Shown here piece by piece: positions 45,109 through 53,975 of a stretch of 64,000 nt of DNA. Positions within the stretch are counted from its first letter, which is position 1, and every line of letters starts with the position of its first letter. Made by a program: the position numbers and the translations under genes. The notes under the pieces are model-generated. The model ran no database searches. It had not been told where the DNA came from and was given only the letters and a program-made list of their open reading frames with translations. Origin of the DNA: JAZDLX01 sp964538455 (GTDB taxonomy: Bacteria; Electryoneota; Electryoneia; Electryoneales; Electryoneaceae); contig CAZIDZ010000012.1 of assembly GCA_964538455.1 (NCBI GenBank), positions 1 through 64,000 on the forward strand, read 5' to 3'.

Positions 45109-45784
45109 AGCCAAACTCTCCAACCATCGCACTCGAATCAAAATCTGCTGTATCCAGAGTGCGGAAGAGGCCGCCCTGGCCGTCCGCTACGACGCGGACG
45201 CCGTCGGCTTCGTTTCCGCGATGCCGAGCGGACCCGGTCCCATCCCGGAGGCGCGGATCGCGGAAATCATCGATACCGTTCCGCCGGGCATCTCCACGTT
45301 CCTGCTGACGAGTGAAACGAAGTTCGAGGACATTCTTGAGCAGCATGTCCGTACGGGAGCGACAACGCTCCAACTCTGCGACCGTGTCGGCCCAGACGTT
45401 CGCCGTGCGATTCACAAGGTGATCCCGTGGGTCAAGATCGTCCAGGTGGTTCACGTCGAGGACGAATCGGCGGTTGAGGAAGCGCTGGAGGTCGCCGAGA
45501 CCACCGACGCCATCCTGCTCGATTCCGGAAGCCTGAGCGCGGAAATCCGTGCGCTGGGGGGAACCGGCAAGGTGCATGATTGGCAGCTTTCGAAACGGAT
45601 CGTGGACAGCGTGGATGTTCCGGTATTCCTGGCCGGAGGGCTGGAACCGCAGAACGTGGCAAAAGCGATCCTGCTGGTGCAGCCGTACGCTGTCGATGTC
45701 TGCACCGGGGTGCGCACCGACTACCATCTTGACGAGACTAAACTGGCAACCTTCGTGGAAGCTGTCCACACTACTCGCCGATAG
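45095..45784 (+). CDS. Phosphoribosylanthranilate isomerase-like protein
   Basis: A 229-residue TIM-barrel of the TrpF type, which isomerises N-(5-phosphoribosyl)anthranilate in tryptophan synthesis. It starts RIKICCIQSAEEA (the catalytic Cys of KIC is kept, but Gly of KICG is Cys), has AILLDSG with the general-acid Asp, and VFLAGGLEPQNVAKA and VDVCTGV at the phosphate site (normally VDVSSG). The changes and the absence of other trp genes suggest a diverged role. The GTG start at 45095 overlaps the lipocalin gene by 14 bases. Confidence 0.75.
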   Translation: MARSRAKLSNHRTRIKICCIQSAEEAALAVRYDADAVGFVSAMPSGPGPIPEARIAEIIDTVPPGISTFLLTSETKFEDILEQHVRTGATTLQLCDRVGPDVRRAIHKVIPWVKIVQVVHVEDESAVEEALEVAETTDAILLDSGSLSAEIRALGGTGKVHDWQLSKRIVDSVDVPVFLAGGLEPQNVAKAILLVQPYAVDVCTGVRTDYHLDETKLATFVEAVHTTRR

Positions 45785-45807
45785 ACCCTTCCCTGAAGCA
45801 GGAGCGG

Positions 45808-45906
45808 ATGAACGAAATTCTTTTCTTTGCGTTGGTGCTGTTTGCGTTCACCGTAACCCTCGCAGCCGCTCGGTTCGGCCGCCGGATGACACCGTTTGAG
45901 AAATGA
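45808..45906 (+). CDS. Possible 32-residue membrane peptide
   Basis: Reading from ATG 45808 to TGA 45906 gives MNEILFFALVLFAFTVTLAA followed by the basic ARFGRRMTPFEK. It has a clear single membrane span with positive-inside end, and GCAGGAG 4 bases before the ATG. It begins 23 bases after the TrpF-like stop, on the same strand. No homologue is recognised. Confidence 0.45.
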   Translation: MNEILFFALVLFAFTVTLAAARFGRRMTPFEK

Positions 45907-46000
45907 ATTAAAAAGGGGACACGTACCTTTTAATTTCTTGAAAATAATAATGGGTATGGTGTAGCGAATGGAATTAAAAGGTACGTGTCCCCTTTTAATT
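45906..46000. repeat. Long inverted repeat between convergent genes
   Basis: Left arm 45906-45935 and right arm 45972-46000 are inverted copies differing by a single A/T in a homopolymer. The core is GGGGACACGTACC. The 36-base spacer is AT-rich. It lies between convergent genes; the arms have no run of Ts after the stem, so it looks like a transposase-associated repeat more than a simple terminator. Confidence 0.85.
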
Positions 46001-46005
46001 CCGTG

Positions 46006-46986
46006 TTAGAACGTGATCCGCTCGATTCCCCAGTCGCTTTCCACCAGCAGCGCCTTGCCCTCTGCCTCAGCCGCTGCGAAGGAGGCGTCGAGGATAATCC
46101 CGATATCACCGTCCGAAAGAGAAGTATGCCAGAGCGAACGCGGCTGCTTGCTGGAGATTCGGTTGGCGTATAGGTGTTCGCCATCTCCGCTGATCGATGG
46201 TCTCAAAGCCGCCTGCAGCATCGGAGTGCCTGCGGGATTGACCGCGAGCGGCAATTGCGTGACGACACTCTGATCGTCCGTGTCCAGCACGCTGACGTAC
46301 ACCGAAGCGCTCGTCGGGCTGAAGATGACGTCCGAACCGACCTGCGAGGCGAGCTGCACCGCATGCGACCAAATTCCGCCTGTCTCCGATTGCCAGATCA
46401 GTCTCGTGCCCAGATTGCTCGCGCTGCGATAATAGACTACGTCCGTTCCGGAGGGATTCAACGAGGGCTGGAACCCGGAATCGGTGATCTGGGTGACCGC
46501 CTCCGTGAGCAGATCGAGGGCGACTATCCGGCCGTCCTCCGTCGCTGCGATCAGCACCTCGTTGCTTTTCCACGCGGGGTGGCGGCCTCCGCGGAGGAAT
46601 GAGCTGCTTGAGTCGTCGGCGATGGTGACAACGATCAGGCCGCCATCCACGCCCGGCCCGCTGAACGCCACCATGCTGCCATCCGGGGAAGGCACATAGT
46701 CGTGGTTCTGCGGGCTAGCCCACAGACTGGTTACGTTTCCTTCCAGGTCGGAGAGATAAATGCCCTCCGGACCCTCACCCTGCTTGTAGGAGAAGAGAAA
46801 CTCCTCGTTCTGCTCACTGACCCAGACGGGTTGCGCGCCAAATTCAACCAGTTGGGTGCGATGAGTGGGGATCACGATCGAATTGTTGCCGCCGTTGGAA
46901 TTGCCCGACGATCCGCCGCATCCGGTCAGCATCATCGCTGCGAGGGGGACGAGCGCGATCCATCGGCACAAACGCTTACCGTGCAT
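46006..46986 (-). CDS. PD40 beta-propeller lipoprotein
   Basis: The 326-residue protein starts with a lipoprotein signal (WIALVPLAAMMLTGCGG, lipid on the Cys of LTGC) and an Asn/Gly linker. It then has TolB-like PD40 blades such as YVPSPDGSMVAFSG, FQPSLNPSGTDVVYYRS and LRPSISGDGEHLYANR. It is likely a periplasmic or surface-attached sensor or scaffold. ATG 46986 sits inside the end of the upstream DUF4139 gene; an ATG at 46998 is also possible. Neither has a strong ribosome site, suggesting translational coupling. Confidence 0.8.
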   Translation of the reverse strand: MHGKRLCRWIALVPLAAMMLTGCGGSSGNSNGGNNSIVIPTHRTQLVEFGAQPVWVSEQNEEFLFSYKQGEGPEGIYLSDLEGNVTSLWASPQNHDYVPSPDGSMVAFSGPGVDGGLIVVTIADDSSSSFLRGGRHPAWKSNEVLIAATEDGRIVALDLLTEAVTQITDSGFQPSLNPSGTDVVYYRSASNLGTRLIWQSETGGIWSHAVQLASQVGSDVIFSPTSASVYVSVLDTDDQSVVTQLPLAVNPAGTPMLQAALRPSISGDGEHLYANRISSKQPRSLWHTSLSDGDIGIILDASFAAAEAEGKALLVESDWGIERITF

Positions 46987-48322
46987 AGCGAATCTCATAG
47001 GTCAGCGTTGACGTACCCCCGGATTCCACAGGGACGTCGAAACGGATCGTGCGCGCGTCCACGGCCTGGTGCATCACGCTCTTGCCGTTCACCGTCGCCT
47101 CGGGAACGCTGTAGTCACCGAACAGGCGGTCAAGCACCCGCACAGTGACGGCGTTTGGACCGGAGTTGCCCAGAGTCACACGGAAGCTCTGGCGGGTATC
47201 TTCCCCGGAAGCGGCAGACTCGCTCAACCGGGTCCGCTTCGCGGTGAGGTCGAAAGCCTGGGCAAGGGTCAGGGTAAGCGGCGACCCCGGAGGCGTATCG
47301 TCCACGTTGTCCGAACTGGTGAACCATGTATCGCCGTCGCGGGACTCATAGACCTGAACTTCGCCCGCGGGGATCGCATGCTCTCCAGTCACCTCCACCT
47401 TGGCGTGGACCCGATCATTGTAGATCGCCGCATCGTACACGTAGAAACGGTCGGCGGAAAGATTCCCTTCGCTGGACAACGTGAACAGGTTTCGGCTGTC
47501 TTCGGAGAGCACTCCCGGCTGATCGACGATCCAACGCCGGACCTCACCGAAACGGCTCGGCTTGTCTCCACTCGAAGCGCCGGGGGCTGGATTCATGCGG
47601 TCGACCTTGCGCTGATCGCCAGCGAGGTGAATCTCGCCGCCGACGAGCACAAGACGTGTGAACGGCAGTTCGAAACCGGTGTTGTTGGTGACCAGGGTGC
47701 CGGAGACTAACGTCGCTTTGCCGCCATCGAGCGTCAGGCGGTGGCTGCCGGACCAGGTGACGTCGTCCGCGAGATAGCGCAGACGGATTTTAGCGTTGCC
47801 GCCTTTTGCCTTCGCCACGTTCCAGCGGAGCGTTGTCTCGGTGACGATGCCGGAGGGAAGATGTTTGATCGTCAAGGAATCCTCCACCTGTCCGCGCGGC
47901 ACCAGGATCAGCGCCGGACCGTCTCCCTCCTGCAGAAAAAGCCTCGCCGAGGTGACGCGGCGAAGGATTCCGGTGTAGGTCGTGTCCTTGGTCGCGAGCG
48001 TCACTTTTTGACCGAGCAGACCTTCCCAGTAGCCGTCCATGTTGAGCAGCCGGGTCAGTGTTTCCAGGGAGGCCGTTTCCGCCTTGCCGGATATCAGTTC
48101 AATCCGGGCCGAACCAGGCTGAATCGTCGGCGCAATCTGCTGCAGATCAACGTACCCGTTGCCCGAAGGCAGTTCGACCGTTCGCGTCTCGCGGATTTCC
48201 GCGAGGTTTCTGCGGTAGACGACGATCTCGCGGCTGGTGGCGTTGTCGGGACGGGATGCCAACGTGGGGGAGATCGCTAGGACCAGGAGCGCCAGAACGG
48301 AAAGAGATCGGACAGAGCTCAT
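46976..48322 (-). CDS. DUF4139-domain exported protein
   Basis: A 448-residue protein with a signal peptide (VRSLSVLALLVLAISPTLAS) and the DUF4139 fold: the N-terminal VVYRRNLAEIRETRTVELPS, the central LRYLADDVTWSGSHRLTL, and the C-terminal ESAASGEDTRQSFRVTLGNS and immunoglobulin-like YEIRYAR ending. Role unknown; DUF4139 proteins are mostly uncharacterised and periplasmic. It overlaps the following PD40 lipoprotein gene by about 11 bases, so the two probably act together. Confidence 0.87.
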   Translation of the reverse strand: MSSVRSLSVLALLVLAISPTLASRPDNATSREIVVYRRNLAEIRETRTVELPSGNGYVDLQQIAPTIQPGSARIELISGKAETASLETLTRLLNMDGYWEGLLGQKVTLATKDTTYTGILRRVTSARLFLQEGDGPALILVPRGQVEDSLTIKHLPSGIVTETTLRWNVAKAKGGNAKIRLRYLADDVTWSGSHRLTLDGGKATLVSGTLVTNNTGFELPFTRLVLVGGEIHLAGDQRKVDRMNPAPGASSGDKPSRFGEVRRWIVDQPGVLSEDSRNLFTLSSEGNLSADRFYVYDAAIYNDRVHAKVEVTGEHAIPAGEVQVYESRDGDTWFTSSDNVDDTPPGSPLTLTLAQAFDLTAKRTRLSESAASGEDTRQSFRVTLGNSGPNAVTVRVLDRLFGDYSVPEATVNGKSVMHQAVDARTIRFDVPVESGGTSTLTYEIRYAR

Positions 48323-48658
48323 GACAACCTCTCGGTTTCGATAGATTCAGGGGAAGATACGATCTGTTGGAGACGATTTCCCGTCATTGTGATTTGTTCT
48401 TCGCACGCTTCACCGAGGGAGCCGGATTTGGTTGCGTTCTAGACGGAATTTGGCCAGGACTTCGGGCAGTATCCTGCTTGGATGGGGCTGACCGGGTGAA
48501 TGAAACCGGCTGTTTCAAACAGATCGCCTCAGCGACTTGGCATCGTGTTAATTAGGGACTGTCCCTATTTAAGTTATAATAATGTGATAGTGTTATTTAA
48601 TATCAGATAAATAGGGACAGTCCCTAATTAATTCTGAAGGGCTGTCTGAACAAAAAGC
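48323..48658. other. 336-base stretch without a gene
   Basis: It lies between the DUF4139 start and the lysS stop (both minus strand). Open frames are short and unconvincing. It holds a long inverted repeat at 48548-48631. Confidence 0.6.
48548..48631. repeat. Long inverted repeat, TAGGGACTGTCCCTA family, copy 1
   Basis: Arms 48548-48571 and 48608-48631 are perfect 24-base inverted copies around a 36-base AT-rich spacer. Each arm holds its own palindrome GGGACTGTCCC. The same structure recurs at 54633-54725. Confidence 0.9.
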
Positions 48659-50200
48659 TTACTCCTCTTTTTCTTCTTCCCCGGCGCCTTTGTCGCGCAA
48701 CAAGGGAAAGAGGATCACGTCCCGGATGGAGAGTCGGTTTGTCAGGATCATCGTCAGGCGATCTACGCCCATTCCCAGGCCTGCGGTGGGAGGCAGGCCG
48801 AGCTCCAGCACACCGATGTACTCCTCGTCGAGTGGCATCGCCTCCTCGTCTCCCGCCTCACGGTTAAGCTGCTGCTCCTCGAAGCGGTCACGCTGGTCAG
48901 CCGGGTCGTTGAGCTCGCTGAAGGCGTTTGCGATTTCCATACCGCCCAGAAAAGCTTCGAACCGCTCGGCGAGCCGTTCGTCGTCGCGGTGCCGTTTCGC
49001 CAGCGGCGACAGTTCGCGGGGGTAATCGGTGATGAAGGTTGCCCGGCCGGCAAGTTTTGGCTCGACCAGCTCGCCGAAGATCTCGTCCACGATTTTCGCC
49101 CAGCCTGCTTTTTCGTCGTACTCGACGTGGTGCCGGTCGGCGACATCCTGCACATGTTCGATGCTCGCCCCGAGCAGATCCTCACCGATCGCCTCTCTGA
49201 GCGCATCGAAGAATTTCACCCGTGGCCACGGTGTCGAAACGTCTACTTCGCCTTCGCCCCATGGCACAAGGTGGCTGCCGTGAAGCCGCTGCGCCATGTC
49301 CGCCACCATCGTCTCGACCAGTTCCATCATGAAGGAGTAGTCCTCGAAGGCGGCGTAGCACTCCATCATCGTGAACTCGGGATTGTGGGTTCGGTCGACG
49401 CCCTCGTTGCGAAAATCCTTGCCGATCTCGTACACCCGGTTGAGTCCGCCGACGATCAGCCGTTTCAGGTACAGTTCGTCTGCGATGCGGAGGTAAAGGT
49501 TTTTCTTCAGCTGGTTGTGGTGCGTCGTGAACGGCCGCGCCGTGCCCCCGCCGTAAAGCGGTTGCAGGACGGGCGTTTCGACGTCGAGGAACCCTGCGTT
49601 CTCAAGGTGCTCGCGCATCGTCTGGATAATCAGCGCACGTGAACGAAAGACTTCACGTTCATCCGGGTTGACGATCAAGTCCAGGGGTCGATTGCGAAAC
49701 CGTTCGTCCGGATCGGAGAACTCGTGGTGACGTTCGCCGGTTTCCGCCTCCTCCTTGACCACGGGCAGCGGACGGATGCACTTGGCGAGGGGAGTGTACT
49801 CGAGGGTATGGAGTGTTTTCTCGCCGGTTTTAGTAACCATTGGGTATCCGCGCAGACCGATCCAATCCCCGAGATCGACGGCGTTCTTGAACACGCTATA
49901 GGGAGTGGTTTCGCCTTCGGCACCTTCAGGATTCACGTCGTCGCGACTGATGTAAAACTGGATTCTCGTCGTATCGTCGTTAAGGTGCGCGAAACTGGCC
50001 TTGCCCATCACCCGCTTGGCGACAAGACGTCCCGCGATGCGTACCTCTACTTTCTTCTCGAGCAGCTCGTCGAAACCATCCAGCAGCTGCTGCACGGTGT
50101 GAGTTCGAGAATAGGAATAGGGGTAGGGCTCGAAGCCCGCCGCGCGCCAGGCATCCAACTTCTTTCGCCGCGCTTCAATCAGGTCCTGATAGGTTTCCAT
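48659..50200 (-). CDS. lysS: Lysyl-tRNA synthetase, class II
   Basis: The 513-residue enzyme charges tRNA-Lys. It has the N-terminal OB fold (VEVRIAGRLVAKRVMGKASF), motif 2 RNEGVDRTHNPEFTMMECY, and motif 3 GLPPTAGLGMGVDRLTMIL. The length and layout are those of standard bacterial LysS. Two ATG-like starts are possible, but AAGGCAAAGG just before ATG 50200 supports it. It overlaps the end of alr by 22 bases, giving an alr-lysS operon. Confidence 0.97.
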   Translation of the reverse strand: METYQDLIEARRKKLDAWRAAGFEPYPYSYSRTHTVQQLLDGFDELLEKKVEVRIAGRLVAKRVMGKASFAHLNDDTTRIQFYISRDDVNPEGAEGETTPYSVFKNAVDLGDWIGLRGYPMVTKTGEKTLHTLEYTPLAKCIRPLPVVKEEAETGERHHEFSDPDERFRNRPLDLIVNPDEREVFRSRALIIQTMREHLENAGFLDVETPVLQPLYGGGTARPFTTHHNQLKKNLYLRIADELYLKRLIVGGLNRVYEIGKDFRNEGVDRTHNPEFTMMECYAAFEDYSFMMELVETMVADMAQRLHGSHLVPWGEGEVDVSTPWPRVKFFDALREAIGEDLLGASIEHVQDVADRHHVEYDEKAGWAKIVDEIFGELVEPKLAGRATFITDYPRELSPLAKRHRDDERLAERFEAFLGGMEIANAFSELNDPADQRDRFEEQQLNREAGDEEAMPLDEEYIGVLELGLPPTAGLGMGVDRLTMILTNRLSIRDVILFPLLRDKGAGEEEKEE

Positions 50201-51372
50201 CCTTTGCCTTCGTATATGCGGGGCACGCGCGGCGTCCAGCCGCAGAGGATTTCGTACGCGATCGTCTCCGCCTTCTGAGCGATCTCCCAGGCCGTGATCG
50301 TCTCCTTGTCTTGAGTGCCCAGCAACGTCACATCTTCCCCGACTCCGAGTTTGTCGTCGCCGAGGAATACCATCATCTGGTCCATCGAGATGTTGCCGAC
50401 GATGGGGTACCGCTTGCCTTTGATCAGCACCTCACCGCGGTTTGACATCAACCGAGGGTAGCCGTCACCGTAGCCCATCGGCAATGTAGCCAACCAGCCG
50501 TCGCGCGGAGCGTGCCAGGTGTGCATGTAGCCGACTCCCTGGCCCTTGCGGATACCTTTGAAGAAAACCACCTCGCTGTGAAGGCTCATCGCCAGCTTCA
50601 GTCCCCACGTGTTTGGAATGTGAGCTCCCGGCGGATACCCGAACATGGCGAGCCCGGGTCGGACGAGGTTGAACCGCGCATCCGGGATGTTGAACAGCGC
50701 GGAACTGTTCGCCATGTGGACGTGCGGAAATTCGATTCCATCACGTTTGCAGCCGTCGAGGATTTCAACGAATTGAGCAAGTTGTTGCTCGGCGAGGGTG
50801 GTGTCGGGTCCCTGCGCCCTGACAAAGTGGCTGAAAATGCCGACGAGGTCGATATTCGGAAGACGGGCGACCTCCTTGACGAAATCGATACCGTTTGCGG
50901 CACGCACACCGATCCGGTTCATCCCCGTGTCGATTTTGAGGTGGACACGGGCGGTACGGTTCATCCGCTTCGCCTCGCCGGAAATCTGCTGGGCTTTGTA
51001 GAGCGACGAGGCGGTGAGGTCGAGGTGGTAGTCGAGGAAATGCTTGACCTGGTAGCCGACAAGTCCGCCGAGAATCAGGATTGGCGCCTCGATGCCCGCG
51101 TGGCGGAGCATCACCGCTTCCTCGAGGAAGGCCACGCCGTAGAAATCGACGCCCTCATCAGCCAGTTTCAGCGCGATTGGAACGAGGCCGTGTCCGTACG
51201 CGTTGGCTTTGAGGATTCCCATGATCCGAGCGCCATCCGCCTGCTTGCGCAGAATCGAGAGGTTATGGCCGATAGCGTCCAGGTCCACGCGGAGGAAGGT
51301 AGGCCGCGTCCGAAAGGTCGGAGGCATGCGGTACTCGGCATAGGGATCGTGCATCTCGGTGAACGTGGACAT
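50179..51372 (-). CDS. alr: Alanine racemase
   Basis: A 397-residue PLP enzyme making D-alanine for peptidoglycan. The PLP lysine is in ILKANAYGHGLVPIA, the catalytic Tyr in GVGYMHTWHA, and the second-domain segment GNISMDQMMVFLGDD is present. The N-terminus before MPPTFRTRPTFLRVDLDAIG is 15 residues longer than usual, so a start at Met8 or Met16 is possible. It is upstream of lysS and overlaps it. Confidence 0.96.
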   Translation of the reverse strand: MSTFTEMHDPYAEYRMPPTFRTRPTFLRVDLDAIGHNLSILRKQADGARIMGILKANAYGHGLVPIALKLADEGVDFYGVAFLEEAVMLRHAGIEAPILILGGLVGYQVKHFLDYHLDLTASSLYKAQQISGEAKRMNRTARVHLKIDTGMNRIGVRAANGIDFVKEVARLPNIDLVGIFSHFVRAQGPDTTLAEQQLAQFVEILDGCKRDGIEFPHVHMANSSALFNIPDARFNLVRPGLAMFGYPPGAHIPNTWGLKLAMSLHSEVVFFKGIRKGQGVGYMHTWHAPRDGWLATLPMGYGDGYPRLMSNRGEVLIKGKRYPIVGNISMDQMMVFLGDDKLGVGEDVTLLGTQDKETITAWEIAQKAETIAYEILCGWTPRVPRIYEGKGWKPIRT

Positions 51373-51588
51373 TTCAACCCCGTGAAATGCGGCTATGAAG
51401 TCTCTCCAGCCGGAGAATACGGCATCCCAGCGAATTGCGCAAATATAACAATCACTATTGGCTGGAGTGCCGGTATCGAGGCGGTATCGTTGGAGTTTCG
51501 AATAGAGAGGCGTGGACCGGAAGCGTCAGGTTAGAGTTCAGGCCATTTTTCTCTTGCTGTCTGCTGTGGAGTTGCGTACCATGTAATG

Positions 51589-51598
51589 GGCATATGCC
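51589..51598. promoter_or_regulatory. GGCATATGCC palindrome ahead of the DUF5320-DUF134 cluster
   Basis: A perfect 10-bp palindrome, flanked by TAATG and AAATAA, lies 51 bases upstream of the first gene in the cluster. DUF134 proteins have a sigma-like helix-turn-helix, so this is a candidate binding site; the sequence alone does not prove it. Confidence 0.45.
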
Positions 51599-51649
51599 AA
51601 ATAAGTGGACAGTGACGAGCCCCTGATGTCAGCAGGAAAGGAGCGGACA

Positions 51650-51970
51650 ATGCCTGGTTTTGATCGCACGGGACCGTTCGGCGGAGGACCACGTACGGGG
51701 CGGGGCATGGGCCACTGCGGCCGGGGGCGTTATCTGGATTATCCCGGATCCGGCGTCGGGCGTGGAGGCCGTCCCTGGGGCGGCGGTCGCGGCCACTGCT
51801 GGGGCGGCGGCGGCGATTGGTATCGCGGCTGGTACGGGGAAGCATGGAATCGTGAGGAGGTGCGTCGTTCACACGACGGCGTCGAGATGTTGACGGAGCG
51901 TGTGGAATGGCTTGAGCGCGAGCTCAAAGCCACTCGCGAGGAACTGGAACGGGCGAGGAAAACGGAGTGA
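51650..51970 (+). CDS. DUF5320-type Gly/Arg-rich protein
   Basis: A 106-residue protein with the DUF5320 start MPGFDRTGPFGGGPRTGRGM, a Gly/Trp-rich middle containing single Cys residues (GHCGRG, GHCWGGG), and a C-terminal coiled coil (VEMLTERVEWLERELKATRE). AAAGGAG 6 bases upstream fixes ATG 51650. These proteins often accompany NifX/NifB-like metal-cofactor genes; the function is unknown. It is the first gene of a five-gene plus-strand cluster. Confidence 0.82.
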   Translation: MPGFDRTGPFGGGPRTGRGMGHCGRGRYLDYPGSGVGRGGRPWGGGRGHCWGGGGDWYRGWYGEAWNREEVRRSHDGVEMLTERVEWLERELKATREELERARKTE

Positions 51971-52046
51971 CCTGGATTCGAGGTGGGATTCGGCCCCTTC
52001 CCGGAAATCGCCTGCCCACGCATTTTTTCTCATTCGTGGAGGACGT

Positions 52047-52433
52047 GTGCCAAGACCCCACATCGTACGTGAAGTGAGCGGGAATCCAGTCGTCAAGGTG
52101 TTCAAGCCACTTGGTGTTCCGGTTTCGGATTTGAACCGTGTGGAGCTGACTCTTGACGAATTGGAAGCGTTGCGCCTCGCGCACCTGAAGGGATTTTACC
52201 AGGTTGCGATTTCCCGTCGTATGGGTGTCTCGCGGCAGACCGTCGGCAGGATTCTTGAGAGCGCTCATCACAAGGTGACGCAGGCGATCGTCGAGGGCAT
52301 GACGCTCAGCATTGGCGGAGGTACGTACGTAGAGAGTGATCTTGACCCGTCTTTATGCCGCCGGTGCGGCCGCCACCACGCACGCCACGGACGGCATGGC
52401 CGGGGATACATCTGTCCCGACGAGGACGAGTAG
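52047..52433 (+). CDS. DUF134 DNA-binding protein
   Basis: The 128-residue protein starts at GTG 52047 (GGAGG 4 bases upstream), giving the family N-terminus VPRPHIVREVSGNPVVKVF. It has the helix-turn-helix LDELEALRLAHLKGFYQVAI and SRRMGVSRQTVGRILESAH. The C-terminal CRRCGRHHARHGRHGRGYIC is Cys/His-rich and probably binds metal. DUF134 proteins are predicted sigma-like transcription factors and are usually next to DUF5320 genes, as here. Confidence 0.9.
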   Translation: MPRPHIVREVSGNPVVKVFKPLGVPVSDLNRVELTLDELEALRLAHLKGFYQVAISRRMGVSRQTVGRILESAHHKVTQAIVEGMTLSIGGGTYVESDLDPSLCRRCGRHHARHGRHGRGYICPDEDE

Positions 52434-52523
52434 GGGACAGGTTTCACATGGCCAGGCTGATAAATGATAGTGGCTAATCAAGGGATTGGATGAAGAAGTC
52501 GAGTGCCATCGAAAGGGGGGACG

Positions 52524-52910
52524 ATGCCTCTGCGTGATGGTTTGGGTCCGCCGAACGGCGGACCTCGCGGCGGCCGCGGACTTGGCTGGTGCCGCGATCT
52601 TGTGCAAAAACCTGCAGCCCGGAACACCATCTGGAGCGCTGCGCTGATCTCAGTCGGAGCGGCGATTGTCAGAGATCTGTCACAGCCGAACAGCAACCTT
52701 CGACGGATTTTCCATACAGTCGCGGATCGCATTTCGGGTCGCTTGGAAAAATCACTGGGCAGTGGCACTAGCTCTGTTCGGATTGACTCGCGCACGGCGG
52801 ACCGCGCCGACATGATCGAGGTACCGAGGGACAGTACGGCAGACGATGGCGATAACAACCGTGGGAATCAGATCAAGTCCCAATCGCAGCTCGATCATTC
52901 CGGGCAGTGA
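52524..52910 (+). CDS. Second DUF5320-like protein
   Basis: The 128-residue protein has a DUF5320-like start (MPLRDGLGPPNGGPRGGRGL then GWC). Its remainder differs: a short hydrophobic piece (TIWSAALISVGAAIVRDLSQ) and a polar, acidic tail. AAGGGGGG precedes ATG 52524 closely. It probably arose by duplication of the start of the upstream gene. Function unknown. Confidence 0.65.
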   Translation: MPLRDGLGPPNGGPRGGRGLGWCRDLVQKPAARNTIWSAALISVGAAIVRDLSQPNSNLRRIFHTVADRISGRLEKSLGSGTSSVRIDSRTADRADMIEVPRDSTADDGDNNRGNQIKSQSQLDHSGQ

Positions 52911-53003
52911 CAGGAATCCGCGCAGTGTTGCAGCAGAGGCTGATGATTACCAGCTTCATTGGCTTTGCGCTTGGATAGGCGGGTACTGGGCGGATGGCAA
53001 AAC

Positions 53004-53945
53004 ATGACGTACAAACCTGCATATACGTATGGTCCAGTTCCCTCCCGCCGCTTGGGACGCTCGCTGGGAGTGAGTGTCATCCCTCCGAAAACATGCACCT
53101 TTTCATGTGTGTACTGCCAGTTGGGCCGGACAGATCACCTGCGGATCAAGAGAAAATCCTTTTTCGATAAAGAAGCCGTGCTCGCTGAAATCAAAGAGCA
53201 GGCATCGGCAACGGCGGTGGACTACATCACTTTCGCCGGCGACGGCGAACCGACGCTGTCGTCGGACCTAGGTTGGCTGATCCGGGAAAGCAGGAAACTG
53301 TCTAACGTTCCTGTCGCAGTCATCACCAATGGGTCGCTGCTTGGACGTGAGGATGTCAGAGGTGACCTGGCGGAAGCCGATGTGGTTCTCCCCAGCCTCG
53401 ACGCGGGCAGTGAGCGTGTTTTCAAAGCGATCAACCGGCCGCACGGGACAATTACGTTCGATGCCATGGTGCGGGGAATAATTGATTTCCGGCGCGAATA
53501 CACTGGACAGATCTGGCTGGAGGTGATGCTCGTCGCCGGTCTAAATGACAATGACGAAGCCCTCGGGGACATTAGCAGAATGACAGAACAAATGAAACCG
53601 GACAGGATTTATCTGACCACGCCGATCCGTCCGCCGACGGAATCTTGGGTGAAACCGCCTCCTCCCCGGGTCATTGTCAAAGCCCAGGAAATTTTCGGGA
53701 GAGCGGTGGCCGTCGATAAGAACGAAACAGGGAATTTCAGCCTGGAGTTGTTTGAACAGGCGGAAGAGGCGATTCTCGAAATTGGCTCACGACACCCGTT
53801 GCGGAGGGAGCAGGCCATTCAAATCGAGGAGCATTTCCATCGTGACGGCATCGTGGATACAATGATCCGCGAGCGGCGACTTGTCGAAGTGCTTTACAAC
53901 TCTAACACCTACCTGCTCCCGGCACATTTCATCGGTGGCAAGTAG
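53004..53945 (+). CDS. Radical SAM enzyme (COG0731-like)
   Basis: A 313-residue radical SAM protein: YGPVPSRRLGRSLGVSVIP, then the 4Fe-4S motif CTFSCVYCQLG, FAGDGEPTLSSDLGWLIRE (the GxGEPT of SAM binding), and VMLVAGLND. The C-terminal 70 residues (EEAILEIGSRHPLRREQAIQ) look like a helical accessory domain. It belongs to a family named as wyosine-like synthases by similarity only. It lies between DUF5320-like and methyltransferase genes, and a role in a cofactor or metal centre is possible. The start at 53004 gives the conserved N-terminus. Confidence 0.88.
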   Translation: MTYKPAYTYGPVPSRRLGRSLGVSVIPPKTCTFSCVYCQLGRTDHLRIKRKSFFDKEAVLAEIKEQASATAVDYITFAGDGEPTLSSDLGWLIRESRKLSNVPVAVITNGSLLGREDVRGDLAEADVVLPSLDAGSERVFKAINRPHGTITFDAMVRGIIDFRREYTGQIWLEVMLVAGLNDNDEALGDISRMTEQMKPDRIYLTTPIRPPTESWVKPPPPRVIVKAQEIFGRAVAVDKNETGNFSLELFEQAEEAILEIGSRHPLRREQAIQIEEHFHRDGIVDTMIRERRLVEVLYNSNTYLLPAHFIGGK

Positions 53946-53975
53946 AGAGAATAGGAGACCATTAGGGAATTGGAG

